Part shown: one piece after another, positions 50,276 to 59,454 of the stretch
How the letters are laid out: the number at the start of each line of letters is the position of its first letter
Numbering within the stretch: position 1 is the stretch's first letter
Source: Bin76 sp963665765
Lineage (GTDB): Bacteria; Actinomycetota; Acidimicrobiia; Spongiisociales; ZC4RG35
Assembly: GCA_963665765.1 (NCBI GenBank)
Contig: OY762464.1
Location: 372,001-436,000 of the forward strand
DNA: 64,000 bases
Reading direction: 5' to 3'
Program-made: the position numbers and the translations under genes
The notes under the pieces: generated by a model
Database searches by the model: none
The model's input: the letters and a program-made list of their open reading frames with translations, nothing else
Told to the model about the DNA's origin: nothing

Positions 50276-51450
50276 CGAGACAGGGCCGCGGCCTTCAGTT
50301 GCTCGGTGAAATCGGTCCGCTCCCAGGCAAACCCGGCGTCCTCCCGGCCAAAGTGACCATATAGGGTGGTGTCGCTGAACCGGGTCTCCCAAAGGCCGAG
50401 ATGCTCGATCATGTTCTGGGGACGGAAACTGAGCACCTCCCGCAACGCCTTTTCCAAAGCCTCAACGGGCGCCTGGTTGGTGTCGGAGCAGTCCACGTGC
50501 AGCGAAAGGGGTTCCGGCATCCCGATTACATAGCTGAGTTGAATGGAGCACTGCCGGGCCAGGCCGGCCGCCACCAGATTCTTGGCGGCATGTCGGGCGG
50601 CGTAGGACGCCGATCTGTCCACCTTGGTGGGATCCTTTCCGGAAAGCGCCCCCCCGCCGTGCGGACCGTATCCGCCGTAGGTGTCCACCACCAGTTTGCG
50701 TCCGGTGAGTCCGGTGTCAGCACCCGGGCCTCCGGCCGCAAAAGATCCCGACTCGTTGATCAAGAACCGCGGGGCGCCCTCCAAGAGCTCGGCGGGAATC
50801 ACCGGCCGGATGACCATCTGCTCCAGATCCGCTCGCATAGTCGCCATGTCAATCCCCGGGCGGTGATGAGCGGAAACCACCACCTGGCTGACCCTGGTCG
50901 GCGTCCGACCCCGATATTCCACCGTCACCTGGGTCTTGCCGTCCGGGCGGAGATAGTCCAATACCCCCCGGGTGCGCACCTCGGCCAGCCGGCGGGCCAG
51001 CCCGTGAGCCAGATGAATGGGAAGAGGCATGAGCGGAGCGGTCTCATCACAGGCGAAACCGAAGATGATCCCCTGGTCCCCGGCGCCGATCTCCTCCCCT
51101 TCCACCACCATGTGAGCTATTTCACTCGACTGCTCCTGGATCAAGTTGGTGATCTCCACCCCATCGCAGGGAAACTCGGGATCGCCCGGACCGTAACCGG
51201 CGTCCGCGATCGCCTGCCGGGTGACCGCCTCCACCACTTCTTCGTCCAAGCGGTGAGAGGTCTCGCCGGCCAGCACCACCCGGTTGCCGGTGACCAGCAC
51301 CTCGCAGGCCACCCGAGGGCGAGGAAACCCCGGGTGGGCATCCATCACCGCGTCCAGCAGACGATCAGCGATCAGGTCGGCCACCTTGTCGGGATGTCCC
51401 TCGGCAACCGATTCGGAAGTAAAAGACCAAACCCTGGAACTCAAGATCAA
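50272..51450 (-). CDS. metK: S-adenosylmethionine synthetase
   Basis: Makes SAM from methionine and ATP; tetrameric, Mg2+ and K+ dependent. In 392 residues: FTSESVAEGHPDKVADLIADRLLDA (ATP-binding His-Pro-Asp-Lys near 18-21), GAGDQGIIFGFACDET, the P-loop-like GGYGPHGGGALSGKDPTKVDRSASYAARH, and the C-terminal QLSYVIGMPEPLSLHVDC and FGREDAGFAWERTD. It is six bases from coaBC. No SAM riboswitch is visible; there is no room for one between coaBC and metK. Confidence 0.96.
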   Translation of the reverse strand: MILSSRVWSFTSESVAEGHPDKVADLIADRLLDAVMDAHPGFPRPRVACEVLVTGNRVVLAGETSHRLDEEVVEAVTRQAIADAGYGPGDPEFPCDGVEITNLIQEQSSEIAHMVVEGEEIGAGDQGIIFGFACDETAPLMPLPIHLAHGLARRLAEVRTRGVLDYLRPDGKTQVTVEYRGRTPTRVSQVVVSAHHRPGIDMATMRADLEQMVIRPVIPAELLEGAPRFLINESGSFAAGGPGADTGLTGRKLVVDTYGGYGPHGGGALSGKDPTKVDRSASYAARHAAKNLVAAGLARQCSIQLSYVIGMPEPLSLHVDCSDTNQAPVEALEKALREVLSFRPQNMIEHLGLWETRFSDTTLYGHFGREDAGFAWERTDFTEQLKAAALSR

Positions 51451-51456
51451 ACCCTC

Positions 51457-52638
51457 TCAGTTCTCCCCCAGCAGTTTCTTCACCTCATCCAGCAGCCGGG
51501 CGGCCACCGCCGCCTTGGACTGCAGGGGCCAAGGCTCGGTGTCGCCGTTCTTTCGGATGAGGACGACCTGATTGTTGTCGGACCCAAACCCCGAACCGGC
51601 AATAGTGACATCGTTGGCCACCATCAGATCGACACCTTTTTGGGAGGCCTTACCCACCGCTCGCTCGACCCCCCCGGTTTCGGCCGCGAACCCCACCACC
51701 ACCCGGGGACGCACCGGGCGGCTCAGAACTTCGCCCAGCACATCGGGAGTGGGTTCCAACTCCAGCATCCCGGGCCCCTCGCTTCGAGCCAGCTTCTTTC
51801 CCCACCGGACCTTGGGACGGAAGTCGGCCACCGCGGCGGTCATCACCGCCACATCCGCCGCCACCGAACTCACCGCCTCGGCCATGTCCTGCGCAGATAC
51901 CACATCCACCCTCTTTACCGGCGGCGGGGACTCCAAGGGTGAGCAGGTGACCAGCGTGGTGTCCCCTCCTCGGCGGGCCGCCTCGGTCGCCACCGCGTGA
52001 CCCATCTTCCCCGACGAGTGATTGCTTAGAAAACGCACCGGATCGATGGCTTCGCGGGTACCTCCCGCCGTCACCAGGATCCTCACACCCCGCAGAGAGG
52101 CCTCGCCCATCGCTTCGATCTCCGAGAACAGGTCTTCGGGCTCCATCATCCGGCCCGCTCCCCGTTCTCCACCCGCCAACCGACCGTGCACCGGACCCAG
52201 GACCGTCACCCCGTCGGCCTCCAGAGTGGCAACGTTACGGCGGGTGGCCGGGTTTTCCCACATGGCGGTGTGCATAGCGGGCGCCACCACCACCGGACAG
52301 GAGGCGGCCAGCACGGTGGCCGTGACCACATCGGAGGAAAGACCATGCGCCAACCGGGCCAGGGAAGCGGCGGTGGCAGGCGCCACCACCACCAGATCGG
52401 CCCAATCGGCGGCTTCGGTGTGAGGACTCACCGAATGGGCGTCCTCGAAGAGGTCGGTGATCACCGGGCGGCCCGTTATGGCCGAGAGCGTGTTGGCCCC
52501 CAGGAATCTGAGGGCGGGCCCGGTCATCATGGCTCGCACCTGGGCGTGACCCTCGATCAGCAACCGAGCCAGAGACGCCGCTTTGAAGGCAGCTACTCCC
52601 CCGGTCACCCCCAACAGGACTCGGCGGCCCCTGGCCAC
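51457..52638 (-). CDS. coaBC: Bifunctional phosphopantothenoylcysteine decarboxylase / ligase
   Basis: Two middle steps of coenzyme A synthesis. The N-terminal flavoprotein decarboxylase CoaC (about 1-180) has GVTGGVAAFKAASL, the active-site His region SVSPHTEAADWADLVVVAPATA and VAPAMHTAMW. The C-terminal CTP-dependent ligase CoaB has VTAGGTREAIDPVRFLSNHSSGKMGHA (about 184-210), AAVADFRP and VANDVTIAGSGFGSD near 340. 393 residues, standard for the fused enzyme. Start GTG shares one base with the rpoZ stop (TAGTG). Confidence 0.95.
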   Translation of the reverse strand: MARGRRVLLGVTGGVAAFKAASLARLLIEGHAQVRAMMTGPALRFLGANTLSAITGRPVITDLFEDAHSVSPHTEAADWADLVVVAPATAASLARLAHGLSSDVVTATVLAASCPVVVAPAMHTAMWENPATRRNVATLEADGVTVLGPVHGRLAGGERGAGRMMEPEDLFSEIEAMGEASLRGVRILVTAGGTREAIDPVRFLSNHSSGKMGHAVATEAARRGGDTTLVTCSPLESPPPVKRVDVVSAQDMAEAVSSVAADVAVMTAAVADFRPKVRWGKKLARSEGPGMLELEPTPDVLGEVLSRPVRPRVVVGFAAETGGVERAVGKASQKGVDLMVANDVTIAGSGFGSDNNQVVLIRKNGDTEPWPLQSKAAVAARLLDEVKKLLGEN

Positions 52639-52895
52639 TAAACCTCCGCTATCTCAGAAGTCTGCTCGTCCCCCGAAGATTCGATGGTTCTTCGGACCAC
52701 CTTGTCCTCCAAGATCTCTTCCATGGCGATCGTCAAAGGCTTACGGGCGTAGGTGTGAACCTGAGGAGGGATGAACTTTCCGATTCCCTGCCCCAGATGG
52801 GCGTAGTAACCCTGGATATCGCGGGCGCGACGAGCCGCCACTACCACGGCCGAGAACCGATTGCCGATCTTGTCTACTACTTCTTCGATTTTCAT
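52638..52895 (-). CDS. rpoZ: DNA-directed RNA polymerase omega subunit
   Basis: Helps assemble and stabilise the beta' subunit. The 85 residues contain the conserved N-terminal helix EEVVDKIGNRFSAVVVAARRARDI (4-27), and the family segment KPLTIAMEEILEDKV (about 52-66). The beta'-binding part is intact; the C-terminus is a short acidic tail. The gmk-rpoZ-coaBC-metK order is conserved in actinobacteria and confirms the call. Confidence 0.95.
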   Translation of the reverse strand: MKIEEVVDKIGNRFSAVVVAARRARDIQGYYAHLGQGIGKFIPPQVHTYARKPLTIAMEEILEDKVVRRTIESSGDEQTSEIAEV

Positions 52896-52922
52896 GCTGG
52901 GGCCGTCTCTCCATTCCCTTTG

Positions 52923-53492
52923 CTAGTGGGGCGAGTACCGACTCCGGATTATACGGTTCAACTCCTCCACCGTATCCCGGGTGCGAATGCTGGTGACCAC
53001 CACATCGTACAGGTCGTCCATTATCGGGGCGTCCTGTCTCGCCAACGCCAGGCGACGGCTCACAAACTCCCCGGTGGCGCCCCGCGATCGCAACCTTCTC
53101 TCCAACTCCTCCGGAAAGGGCGGCTTGAGCAAAACCAACACCGCCTGCGGAAAGCTCTCCCTCACCGCCACCGCTCCTCGCCGCTCGATCTCCAGCACCG
53201 CCACCTCTCCCCGTTCCACGATTTCTTCCACCGCGTTCCGGGGGGTGCCGTAATAGTGGCCGTCATATCGGACCCATTCCAAAAAGCCGTCCCCCAACAT
53301 CATTTCCCGGAATTCCGGTTCGGTCACAAAGTGATAATCCACCTTGTCGACCTCGCCGGGGCGGCGGGAACGAGTGGTGAAAGAAGGGACCACCTCCACC
53401 CGCTCCTGTTTGCCCAACTCCGCCAACGCAGTGGACTTCCCGACCCCGGACGGGCCGGAAACCACCAGAACCAGGCTCGGGAACTTGGTCAA
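52923..53492 (-). CDS. gmk: Guanylate kinase
   Basis: Phosphorylates GMP to GDP. In 189 residues the P-loop VVSGPSGVGKSTALAEL is at about 9-25, followed by the GMP-binding region SFTTRSRRPGEVDKVDYHFVTEPEFREMM and YDGHYYGTPRNAVEE. The lid and C-terminal helix with DLYDVVVTSIRTRDTVEELNRII end it. The start is TTG 53492 with GGGAG about a dozen bases ahead. It lies 20 bases downstream of mihF, as in most actinobacteria. Confidence 0.95.
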   Translation of the reverse strand: MTKFPSLVLVVSGPSGVGKSTALAELGKQERVEVVPSFTTRSRRPGEVDKVDYHFVTEPEFREMMLGDGFLEWVRYDGHYYGTPRNAVEEIVERGEVAVLEIERRGAVAVRESFPQAVLVLLKPPFPEELERRLRSRGATGEFVSRRLALARQDAPIMDDLYDVVVTSIRTRDTVEELNRIIRSRYSPH

Positions 53493-53512
53493 TGTCCCGA
53501 AACGGCTCCCTT

Positions 53513-53821
53513 TTAGGACAGTGCTCGGATAAGGTCTTCCCGCTGACGCTTACCCAAGCCGCGCAGACGACGATTCTCGATGATTCCCACTCTTTCCATG
53601 AGGCGACCGGCCCGCTTTTTGCCTATGCCCGGCAAAGCCAACAGCACGGCGGAGACTTTCATTCCGCCTACCAGGGGGTCGTCGGTGCGCTCCAATAGTT
53701 CGGACATAGTCAAACGCCGATCACTCAGATCAGCTTTGATCTCCGCCCTGCCTCGACGAACCACGGCCGCTTTGGCCAGGGCCTGTTTACGCTGCTCCGA
53801 GGTGAGAGGTGGTGGGTTCAT
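53513..53821 (-). CDS. mihF: Actinobacterial integration host factor (mIHF)
   Basis: Nucleoid-associated DNA-binding protein found only in Actinomycetota, unrelated in sequence to IHF alpha/beta. The 102-residue protein has a long N-terminal helix (TSEQRKQALAKAAVVRRGRAEIKADLSDRRLTMSELL) and the helix-two-turn-helix DNA-binding part KVSAVLLALPGIGKKRAGRLMERVGI (about 55-80), ending RRLRGLGKRQREDLIRAL. It is the clearest taxonomic marker in the window. Its position between pyrF and gmk is the usual one. Confidence 0.95.
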   Translation of the reverse strand: MNPPPLTSEQRKQALAKAAVVRRGRAEIKADLSDRRLTMSELLERTDDPLVGGMKVSAVLLALPGIGKKRAGRLMERVGIIENRRLRGLGKRQREDLIRALS

Positions 53822-53903
53822 CGATTCTCCTCAATCTATGGGCCAGTCATCCGGCGGTCTGTAATGGCCAGACACCCAAACGATAGGGCAATAAAAAACA
53901 GGC

Positions 53904-54578
53904 TCATATCCCTGCTTCCAAATTCTCAGCCTGTTCGGGGGTGACGACCACCCAATGGGCGCCTCCTCTGACGGTGGCCGCTATTTCCGAACAGGATAGA
54001 CCCTTGGGGACTTCAGCCATTCGGGAGAGCCCTCCGGGATTTCCCATTCCGGACGATCCCGTGGGTACCGAAACCTGAACCACCACTCCCAGCTCCCGCG
54101 CCGGGAACAGTATCCCCCCGGCGCCCGTCAACAGGGCCAGTTTGGTCAGTCGGGAGACCTGGCTCCCGGGTGTGTCGGAGATGCCCACCCTTTTCAACTC
54201 CTCGTCGCCGGCCCAGCCCGCCTGCGCCGCCGACACCACCACCGACGTCTCGGGGTATCCCCCCGCCTCCTCCACCGCGGCTTTCACCACCCGGCGGCCT
54301 CCCAGTCCGGAGACACTCACCCACCGCGCGCCCAGCTTGCCCATCCTCGCCACCGCCCTCGCCACCACCCGAGGTCGATCCAGGATGCCCAGATCGGCCA
54401 GCACCGGCTTTCCCAACGTCCGTAAAGGCCCCACCAGGATAGGTCCGCGGTCCAGCAGCAAGTCGGCGCCGATCACAAACCCGCCCACTCTGCTCTTCAG
54501 TTCCGAAGCGGTCCTAACCGCCTCTTCCGCATCGCCTCCGCCCATCCGCATCAGCACGTTTTGGGTGGAAAGGCTCAT
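53904..54578 (-). CDS. OMP-decarboxylase-superfamily protein in the pyrF position, catalytic lysines missing
   Basis: A 224-residue TIM-barrel protein that aligns with type I orotidine-5'-phosphate decarboxylases: GFVIGADLLLDRGPILV (33-49), the beta-strand KPVLADLGILDRPRVVARAVA (57-77), ARWVSVSGLGGRRVVKAAVEEA and GAHWVVVTPEQAENL. Genuine enzymes carry DxKxxD in the second strand; here it is D62-L-G-I-L-D67, with Gly for the catalytic Lys. The earlier FKVG Lys and the phosphate-loop Arg are not seen either. Position after carB (ATGA overlap) and before mihF is that of pyrF. It may be a pseudoenzyme or have a new activity; a working pyrF would then lie elsewhere. Confidence 0.75.
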   Translation of the reverse strand: MSLSTQNVLMRMGGGDAEEAVRTASELKSRVGGFVIGADLLLDRGPILVGPLRTLGKPVLADLGILDRPRVVARAVARMGKLGARWVSVSGLGGRRVVKAAVEEAGGYPETSVVVSAAQAGWAGDEELKRVGISDTPGSQVSRLTKLALLTGAGGILFPARELGVVVQVSVPTGSSGMGNPGGLSRMAEVPKGLSCSEIAATVRGGAHWVVVTPEQAENLEAGI

Positions 54579-57500
54579 GCGCCCCAGTCCTGAAGACTTC
54601 GGGGCGCCGCGATAGCCCCCAGATCCGAATCGAGTATCTCGGAGACGGCGCCGGCCGCCGCCAGGGTCGTCAGGTAGGGAATGCCCTTCTGCCGAGCCAC
54701 CCGATACAGATCTCGCCCGTCGAATCGGGCAACGTCGCTGCCGTAGGTGTTGATCACCAGGGTCACCTCTCCCGACTCGACCATCCGCACCGCCTGCCGC
54801 CGACCCTGCTCTCCGGGCTGAAGGGTCCCGACCCTGGGATCGTCCCATTCCGACGCGGTGCGATGGTCGGCCATCTGGACGAGTCCGTTCCGGGCCCATC
54901 CCGAGACCAGCAACCGACCCTGATCGATATCGGGCGCCGCCAGCAACATCAACACGGTTCCCGATTTTCTCAACCGGTCGCCCGCTCCCAACAGAGCTTT
55001 TCCATAGGCCGTCTTCCAGTCGCTTCCCACTCCCATCACCTCCCCGGTGGCGCGCATCTCCGGGCCCAACACCGGATGGGATTCCGGGAAGCGTTCCCAG
55101 GGAAGCACCGCCTCCTTGACCCCCACCATCTGCGGCGCCCCGCCCTCCCCGTACAATCCCTCGGCCCGCAGTTCCCGAAGCGATGCGCCCATCATCACCC
55201 GGGCCGCCAACTTGGCCAGAGCCAATCCCCGCACCTTGGAGATGAACGGTACGGTGCGAGACGCCCGGGGATTGGCCTCAAGCAGGTATACATCCTCACC
55301 CTGTACTGCATATTGAACGTTGATCAATCCCCGCACGGCCAGTTCCTCCGCCAAGACGCCAGTGATCTCATGGATGGTCCGGCGAGCCGCAGCATCCAAG
55401 GTACGAGGTGGGGTGATGCACGCGGAGTCCCCCGAGTGAACCCCCGCTTCCTCGACATGCTCCATGATCCCACCGACCAAAAGCTCCGTGCCGTCATAGA
55501 CGGCGTCGACATCAACTTCGATCGCCGATTCCAAGAAAGAGTCGATGAGAAGCGGCGCCCCGGCCAGATCGGCCTGGTCGATGTTCTCGTAGACCTCTTT
55601 CAGATAAGTCTCCAATTCCCCGGGATCGGCCAGTACCTCCATCTGTCTTCCCCCCAGCACAAAAGAGGGCCGCGCCACCACCGGAAAGCCCATGTCCATG
55701 GCCACTTGGCGAGCCTCGGAGGCAGACCGGGCCAGGCCATGGCGGGGCTGCAGTATTCCCAGCCGTTTGCACAACTCCGAGAACCGCTCCCGGTCTTCGG
55801 CCAGGTCGATGGAGGCGGGAGAAGTGCCCGCGATGGGAGTTCCGGCCTCGGCCAGCCGGGCAGCCAGGTTGAGCGGAGTCTGACCACCGAACTGCACAAT
55901 CACTCCCACCGGCTGCTCGACCGCGATCACATCCAGCACATCCTCCACGGTCAGGGGTTCGAAATAGAGACGATGGGAGGTGTCATAGTCGGTGGAGACC
56001 GTTTCGGGATTGCAGTTGACCATCACCGTCTCGTACCCCACCTCCCCCAGGGCAAATGCGGCATGCACGCAGCAATAATCGAACTCGATCCCCTGCCCGA
56101 TCCGGTTGGGACCGGCGCCCAGGATCACCACCCGGGGACGAGTGGCGGGCGGAACCTCATCCTCGTCCTCGAAAGTCCCGTACAGGTAGGGGGTCTGGGC
56201 GGCGAATTCGGCGGCACAGGTGTCCACCGTTTTGTAGGTGCGGCGTATGCCTCGGGCTCGTCTGCCCCGTCGAATCGATTCCTCGCGGCGCCCCCACAGA
56301 AAGGCGAGCTGGGCGTCGGAGAATCCGTAGCGCTTGGCATCCTCCCACAGGTCGTCCTGGGGACCCCTGATCAGAAGCTCTTCCCGAAGCTCGACGATCT
56401 CCGCCATCTGATGTACGAACCAGGGATCGTAGTAGGTGAGCCGGGAAACCCTTTCGGGAGACCACCCTCTGCGCAGTGCCTCGCCGACCGCCACCACCCG
56501 GTGGGGGGAGGGAGTCTTCAACACTTCGATCAGTTGTTCTTCCGCCAGTTTCTCCCAGCGCCGCGACCCCGGATCGGCGCCCAGACCCAGATGTCCCGTC
56601 TCCAGACTCCGCAGCGCCTTCTGCAGAGCTTCGGGGAAGGTGCGCCCGATCGCCATCGCCTCTCCCACACTCTGCATGGAGGATCCCAACCTTCGAGACG
56701 TGTCGGGAAACTTGGCAAAGTCGAAGCGAGGCGCCTTGACCACCACATAGTCGAGAGCCGGTTCGAAGGAGGCGGGGGTCTGCCCGGTTATGTCGTTGGT
56801 GATCTCATCCAATGTGTAACCGACCGCCAGAAGAGCCGCGATCTTGGCGATGGGGAAACCGGTGGCCTTGGAAGCCAGAGCCGAAGAGCGGGACACGCGC
56901 GGATTCATCTCGATCACCAGCCGCCGTCCCGTCCGGGGCTCCACCGCAAACTGAACATTGGAGCCTCCCGTCTCCACCCCGATGGCCCTCAGCACCGCGA
57001 TCCCGTCGTCCCTCATCTCCTGGTACTCCCGGTCAGAAAGGGTCTGGATGGGAGCTACCGTGATCGAGTCGCCGGTGTGCACCCCCATGGCGTCCAGGTT
57101 CTCTATCGAGCAGATCACCACCGCATTGTCAGCGTGGTCTCTCATCACCTCCAGTTCGAATTCCTTCCATCCCTCCACCGATTCTTCCACCAGGATCTCC
57201 GACACCGGCGAAGTGTCCAGCCCCCGGCGCGCCACCGCCTCGAATTGCCGCGCATCATGGGCCATCCCGGTTCCTCCTCCCCCCAGGATGTAGGAGGGTC
57301 GGATCATCAGCGGAAATCCCAGCCGGGCGGCGATGCGGCGGGCGTCCCCCATTGATCGGGCGTATCCCGCCCGCGGAGTCTCCAGGCCGGCGTCGGCCAT
57401 CACCTCCCGAAACCTCCCCCGGTCTTCGGCCCGCTCGATGGCTTCCATCCCCGCCCCGATCAGTTCCACCCCGTGTTTTTCCAAGGTTCCCCTCCCCACC

Positions 57501-57805
57501 AGTTGGGCGGTGATGTTCAAGGCGGTCTGACCACCCAGGGTGGGCAGCAAAGCGTCCGGCCGCTCGCGTTCGATGATCCGCTCCACCACCTCGGGGGTGA
57601 TGGGCTCCACATAGGTCTGGTCGGCGAATTCGGGATCGGTCATGATGGTCGCCGGATTGGAATTCACCAGCACCACCCGATAGCCCTCCCGACGCAGAAC
57701 CTTGGCCGCCTGGGTTCCCGAATAGTCGAACTCGCAGGCCTGCCCGATAATGATCGGGCCTGACCCCACCAGGAGAATCGATCGAAGGTCACGGCGGGCC
57801 GGCAC
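54575..57805 (-). CDS. carB: Carbamoyl-phosphate synthase large chain
   Basis: Makes carbamoyl phosphate for pyrimidines and arginine. The 1076-residue protein has the expected two homologous halves. Half one begins RRDLRSILLVGSGPIIIGQACEFDYSGTQA and has GQTALNITAQL and IRPSYILGGGGTGMAHD. Half two begins at about 575 with RVVILGAGPNRIGQGIEFDYCCVHA and holds FGGQTPLNLAARL and ARPSFVLGG. The C-terminal MGS-like allosteric domain has VINTYGSDVARFDGRDLYRVARQKGIPYLTTLAAAGAV. It is five bases downstream of the nusB-carA gene, so the small subunit is immediately available. Confidence 0.96.
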   Translation of the reverse strand: MPARRDLRSILLVGSGPIIIGQACEFDYSGTQAAKVLRREGYRVVLVNSNPATIMTDPEFADQTYVEPITPEVVERIIERERPDALLPTLGGQTALNITAQLVGRGTLEKHGVELIGAGMEAIERAEDRGRFREVMADAGLETPRAGYARSMGDARRIAARLGFPLMIRPSYILGGGGTGMAHDARQFEAVARRGLDTSPVSEILVEESVEGWKEFELEVMRDHADNAVVICSIENLDAMGVHTGDSITVAPIQTLSDREYQEMRDDGIAVLRAIGVETGGSNVQFAVEPRTGRRLVIEMNPRVSRSSALASKATGFPIAKIAALLAVGYTLDEITNDITGQTPASFEPALDYVVVKAPRFDFAKFPDTSRRLGSSMQSVGEAMAIGRTFPEALQKALRSLETGHLGLGADPGSRRWEKLAEEQLIEVLKTPSPHRVVAVGEALRRGWSPERVSRLTYYDPWFVHQMAEIVELREELLIRGPQDDLWEDAKRYGFSDAQLAFLWGRREESIRRGRRARGIRRTYKTVDTCAAEFAAQTPYLYGTFEDEDEVPPATRPRVVILGAGPNRIGQGIEFDYCCVHAAFALGEVGYETVMVNCNPETVSTDYDTSHRLYFEPLTVEDVLDVIAVEQPVGVIVQFGGQTPLNLAARLAEAGTPIAGTSPASIDLAEDRERFSELCKRLGILQPRHGLARSASEARQVAMDMGFPVVARPSFVLGGRQMEVLADPGELETYLKEVYENIDQADLAGAPLLIDSFLESAIEVDVDAVYDGTELLVGGIMEHVEEAGVHSGDSACITPPRTLDAAARRTIHEITGVLAEELAVRGLINVQYAVQGEDVYLLEANPRASRTVPFISKVRGLALAKLAARVMMGASLRELRAEGLYGEGGAPQMVGVKEAVLPWERFPESHPVLGPEMRATGEVMGVGSDWKTAYGKALLGAGDRLRKSGTVLMLLAAPDIDQGRLLVSGWARNGLVQMADHRTASEWDDPRVGTLQPGEQGRRQAVRMVESGEVTLVINTYGSDVARFDGRDLYRVARQKGIPYLTTLAAAGAVSEILDSDLGAIAAPRSLQDWGA

Positions 57806-57810
57806 GGACG

Positions 57811-59454
57811 CTACACCCCCCGTTCCATTAACTCAAGGAAGTCATCGAACAGCCCCAGAGCATCGCGGGGTCCGGGAGCGGCCTCGGGGTGATACTGCAC
57901 CGAGAAAGCCGGAACATCCCGACATTCCATCCCCTCCAGGGTGCCGTCGTTGAGGTTCTGGTGAGTGGGAACCACCGCGCCGAAGTCGGACTGAACCTCG
58001 GAGGGCAGCAATTGCGGGGTTACCAGACCCTCCCGGGAAGGCGCCGGGCGGTCGGTCAACGACCACAGGTCCACCGCAAATCCGTGGTTCTGGGAAGTTA
58101 TCTCAACCCTGCCGTCCGCCAGCCGGCGCACCGGGTGGTTTCCACCGTGATGACCGAAGGAGAGTTTGTAGGTTCGGGCCCCCAACGCCAGACCCATCAC
58201 CTGCTGGCCCAGGCAGATCCCGAACACCGGAACCTTTCCCATCAGAGCCCTCACGGCGGCGATCGCAGTCCCGAGCGGCTCGGGGTCTCCCGGGCCGTTG
58301 GACAGAAACACCCCGTCCGGACGAGCGGCCAGCACCTCGGCGGCGGTTGCGTGGGAGGGCATGACCTCCACTTCCAATCCGCGCGCCGCCAGTTGGTCCA
58401 CTATGTCTCGTTTGATGCCCAGATCGATGGCCACCACCTTTCCGCGGGCGGCGCCGCGGGCCCCCACCGTATAGGGATCGGCGGTCGAGACCCCCGAGGC
58501 CAGATCCTGTCCCACCATCACCGGAGCGGAGGCTGCCAGCTCGGCCAACTCGTGGGCAGACACCCCCTCTCCCAGGGCGGCGGGCATCGCTCCCTGCCGG
58601 CGGATGTGACGGGTCAACCGGCGGGTATCTATGCCGGTGACCGCCACCATCCCATGCCGGGAGAAGAAATCCGACAAGTCACCCTGCGCCCGCCAATTCG
58701 AATAGCGGTGAGAATAGGATCTCATCACCACTCCCGCCGCGGCGGGACGGCCGGCCTGGGAATCGAGGTCGGTCACGCCGTAGTTCCCGATGTGGGGCAT
58801 GGTCATCACCACGATCTGCCCGGCGTAGGAAGGATCGGTGAACACCTCCTGGTATCCGCTCATGGCGGTGTTGAACACCACCTCCCCCACCGTGGTCCCC
58901 AAAGCCCCCACCGACCATCCCCCGAATACCTGGCCGTCGGCGGTCACCAGCCGTCCGGGAGTGACCCGACGGCGCCGCCTGACACCGAAGGGCCCCGGAA
59001 CGGTCCGGGCCGCGGTCGGGGAAGGGTCGGGCCGGATCCATTCCGCCAAGGTGGCCAGCACCCCGTTGACAAACCGGCTGCTGTTCTCGGTGGAGAACTC
59101 CCCGGCGATCCGCACTGCCTCGGAGATGATCACCGCCACCGGGGTGCGGGAGTGGTGTCGCAGTTCGTAAACCGCCATCCGCAGGATCGCCAGATCAATG
59201 GCCGGCATCCGAGAGGACTTCCACTCCCGGGCGGCCCTTTCCACAATCGCATCGAGCTGGTCGATCTCCGCCATCACCCCCCGCACGATCCGGCGAGCCT
59301 TGGGGAGCTTGTTCTCCAACAGCCCCGCAACATCGGGGGGAAACGCTCCTGACATCTCCATTTCGTAGAGCACTTCCAACGCCTGATCGCGCGGGTCGTC
59401 GAAAGAATCCTCGAAAGGCCCGACGGTCTCCTCCGATTCGGATGGGACCTTCAC
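57811..59454 (-). CDS. carA: NusB-CarA fusion: antitermination factor joined to carbamoyl-phosphate synthase small chain
   Basis: One 547-residue frame. Residues 18-144 are NusB: PRDQALEVLYEMEMSG, RIVRGVMAEIDQLDAIVERAAREW, MPAIDLAILRMAVYEL, and EAVRIAGEFSTENSSRFVNGVL. A Pro/Arg-rich linker (145-165) leads without a stop into CarA (166-547): VTADGQVFGGW, GEVVFNTAMSGYQEVFTDPSYAGQ, DTRRLTRHIRRQG, and the glutaminase domain with GICLGQQ (nucleophile C414), FGHHGGNHP and QYHPEAAPGP (H522, E524). The only start that could separate them is GTG 58947, inside the first CarA strand and without a good Shine-Dalgarno. So a fused protein is the simplest reading. It is coupled to efp by GTGA; pyrR, pyrB and pyrC are absent from their usual place. 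Confidence 0.88.
   Translation of the reverse strand: MKVPSESEETVGPFEDSFDDPRDQALEVLYEMEMSGAFPPDVAGLLENKLPKARRIVRGVMAEIDQLDAIVERAAREWKSSRMPAIDLAILRMAVYELRHHSRTPVAVIISEAVRIAGEFSTENSSRFVNGVLATLAEWIRPDPSPTAARTVPGPFGVRRRRRVTPGRLVTADGQVFGGWSVGALGTTVGEVVFNTAMSGYQEVFTDPSYAGQIVVMTMPHIGNYGVTDLDSQAGRPAAAGVVMRSYSHRYSNWRAQGDLSDFFSRHGMVAVTGIDTRRLTRHIRRQGAMPAALGEGVSAHELAELAASAPVMVGQDLASGVSTADPYTVGARGAARGKVVAIDLGIKRDIVDQLAARGLEVEVMPSHATAAEVLAARPDGVFLSNGPGDPEPLGTAIAAVRALMGKVPVFGICLGQQVMGLALGARTYKLSFGHHGGNHPVRRLADGRVEITSQNHGFAVDLWSLTDRPAPSREGLVTPQLLPSEVQSDFGAVVPTHQNLNDGTLEGMECRDVPAFSVQYHPEAAPGPRDALGLFDDFLELMERGV

Noticed and set aside
54863..57355. Long plus-strand frame of 830 codons opposite carB
   Set aside because: It is the antisense shadow of a strongly conserved enzyme; composition is His/Arg/Gly-rich with no domain, as expected in high-GC DNA.
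57889..59352. 487-codon plus-strand frame opposite the nusB-carA gene
   Set aside because: Antisense shadow; the minus strand carries the conserved NusB and CarA motifs.
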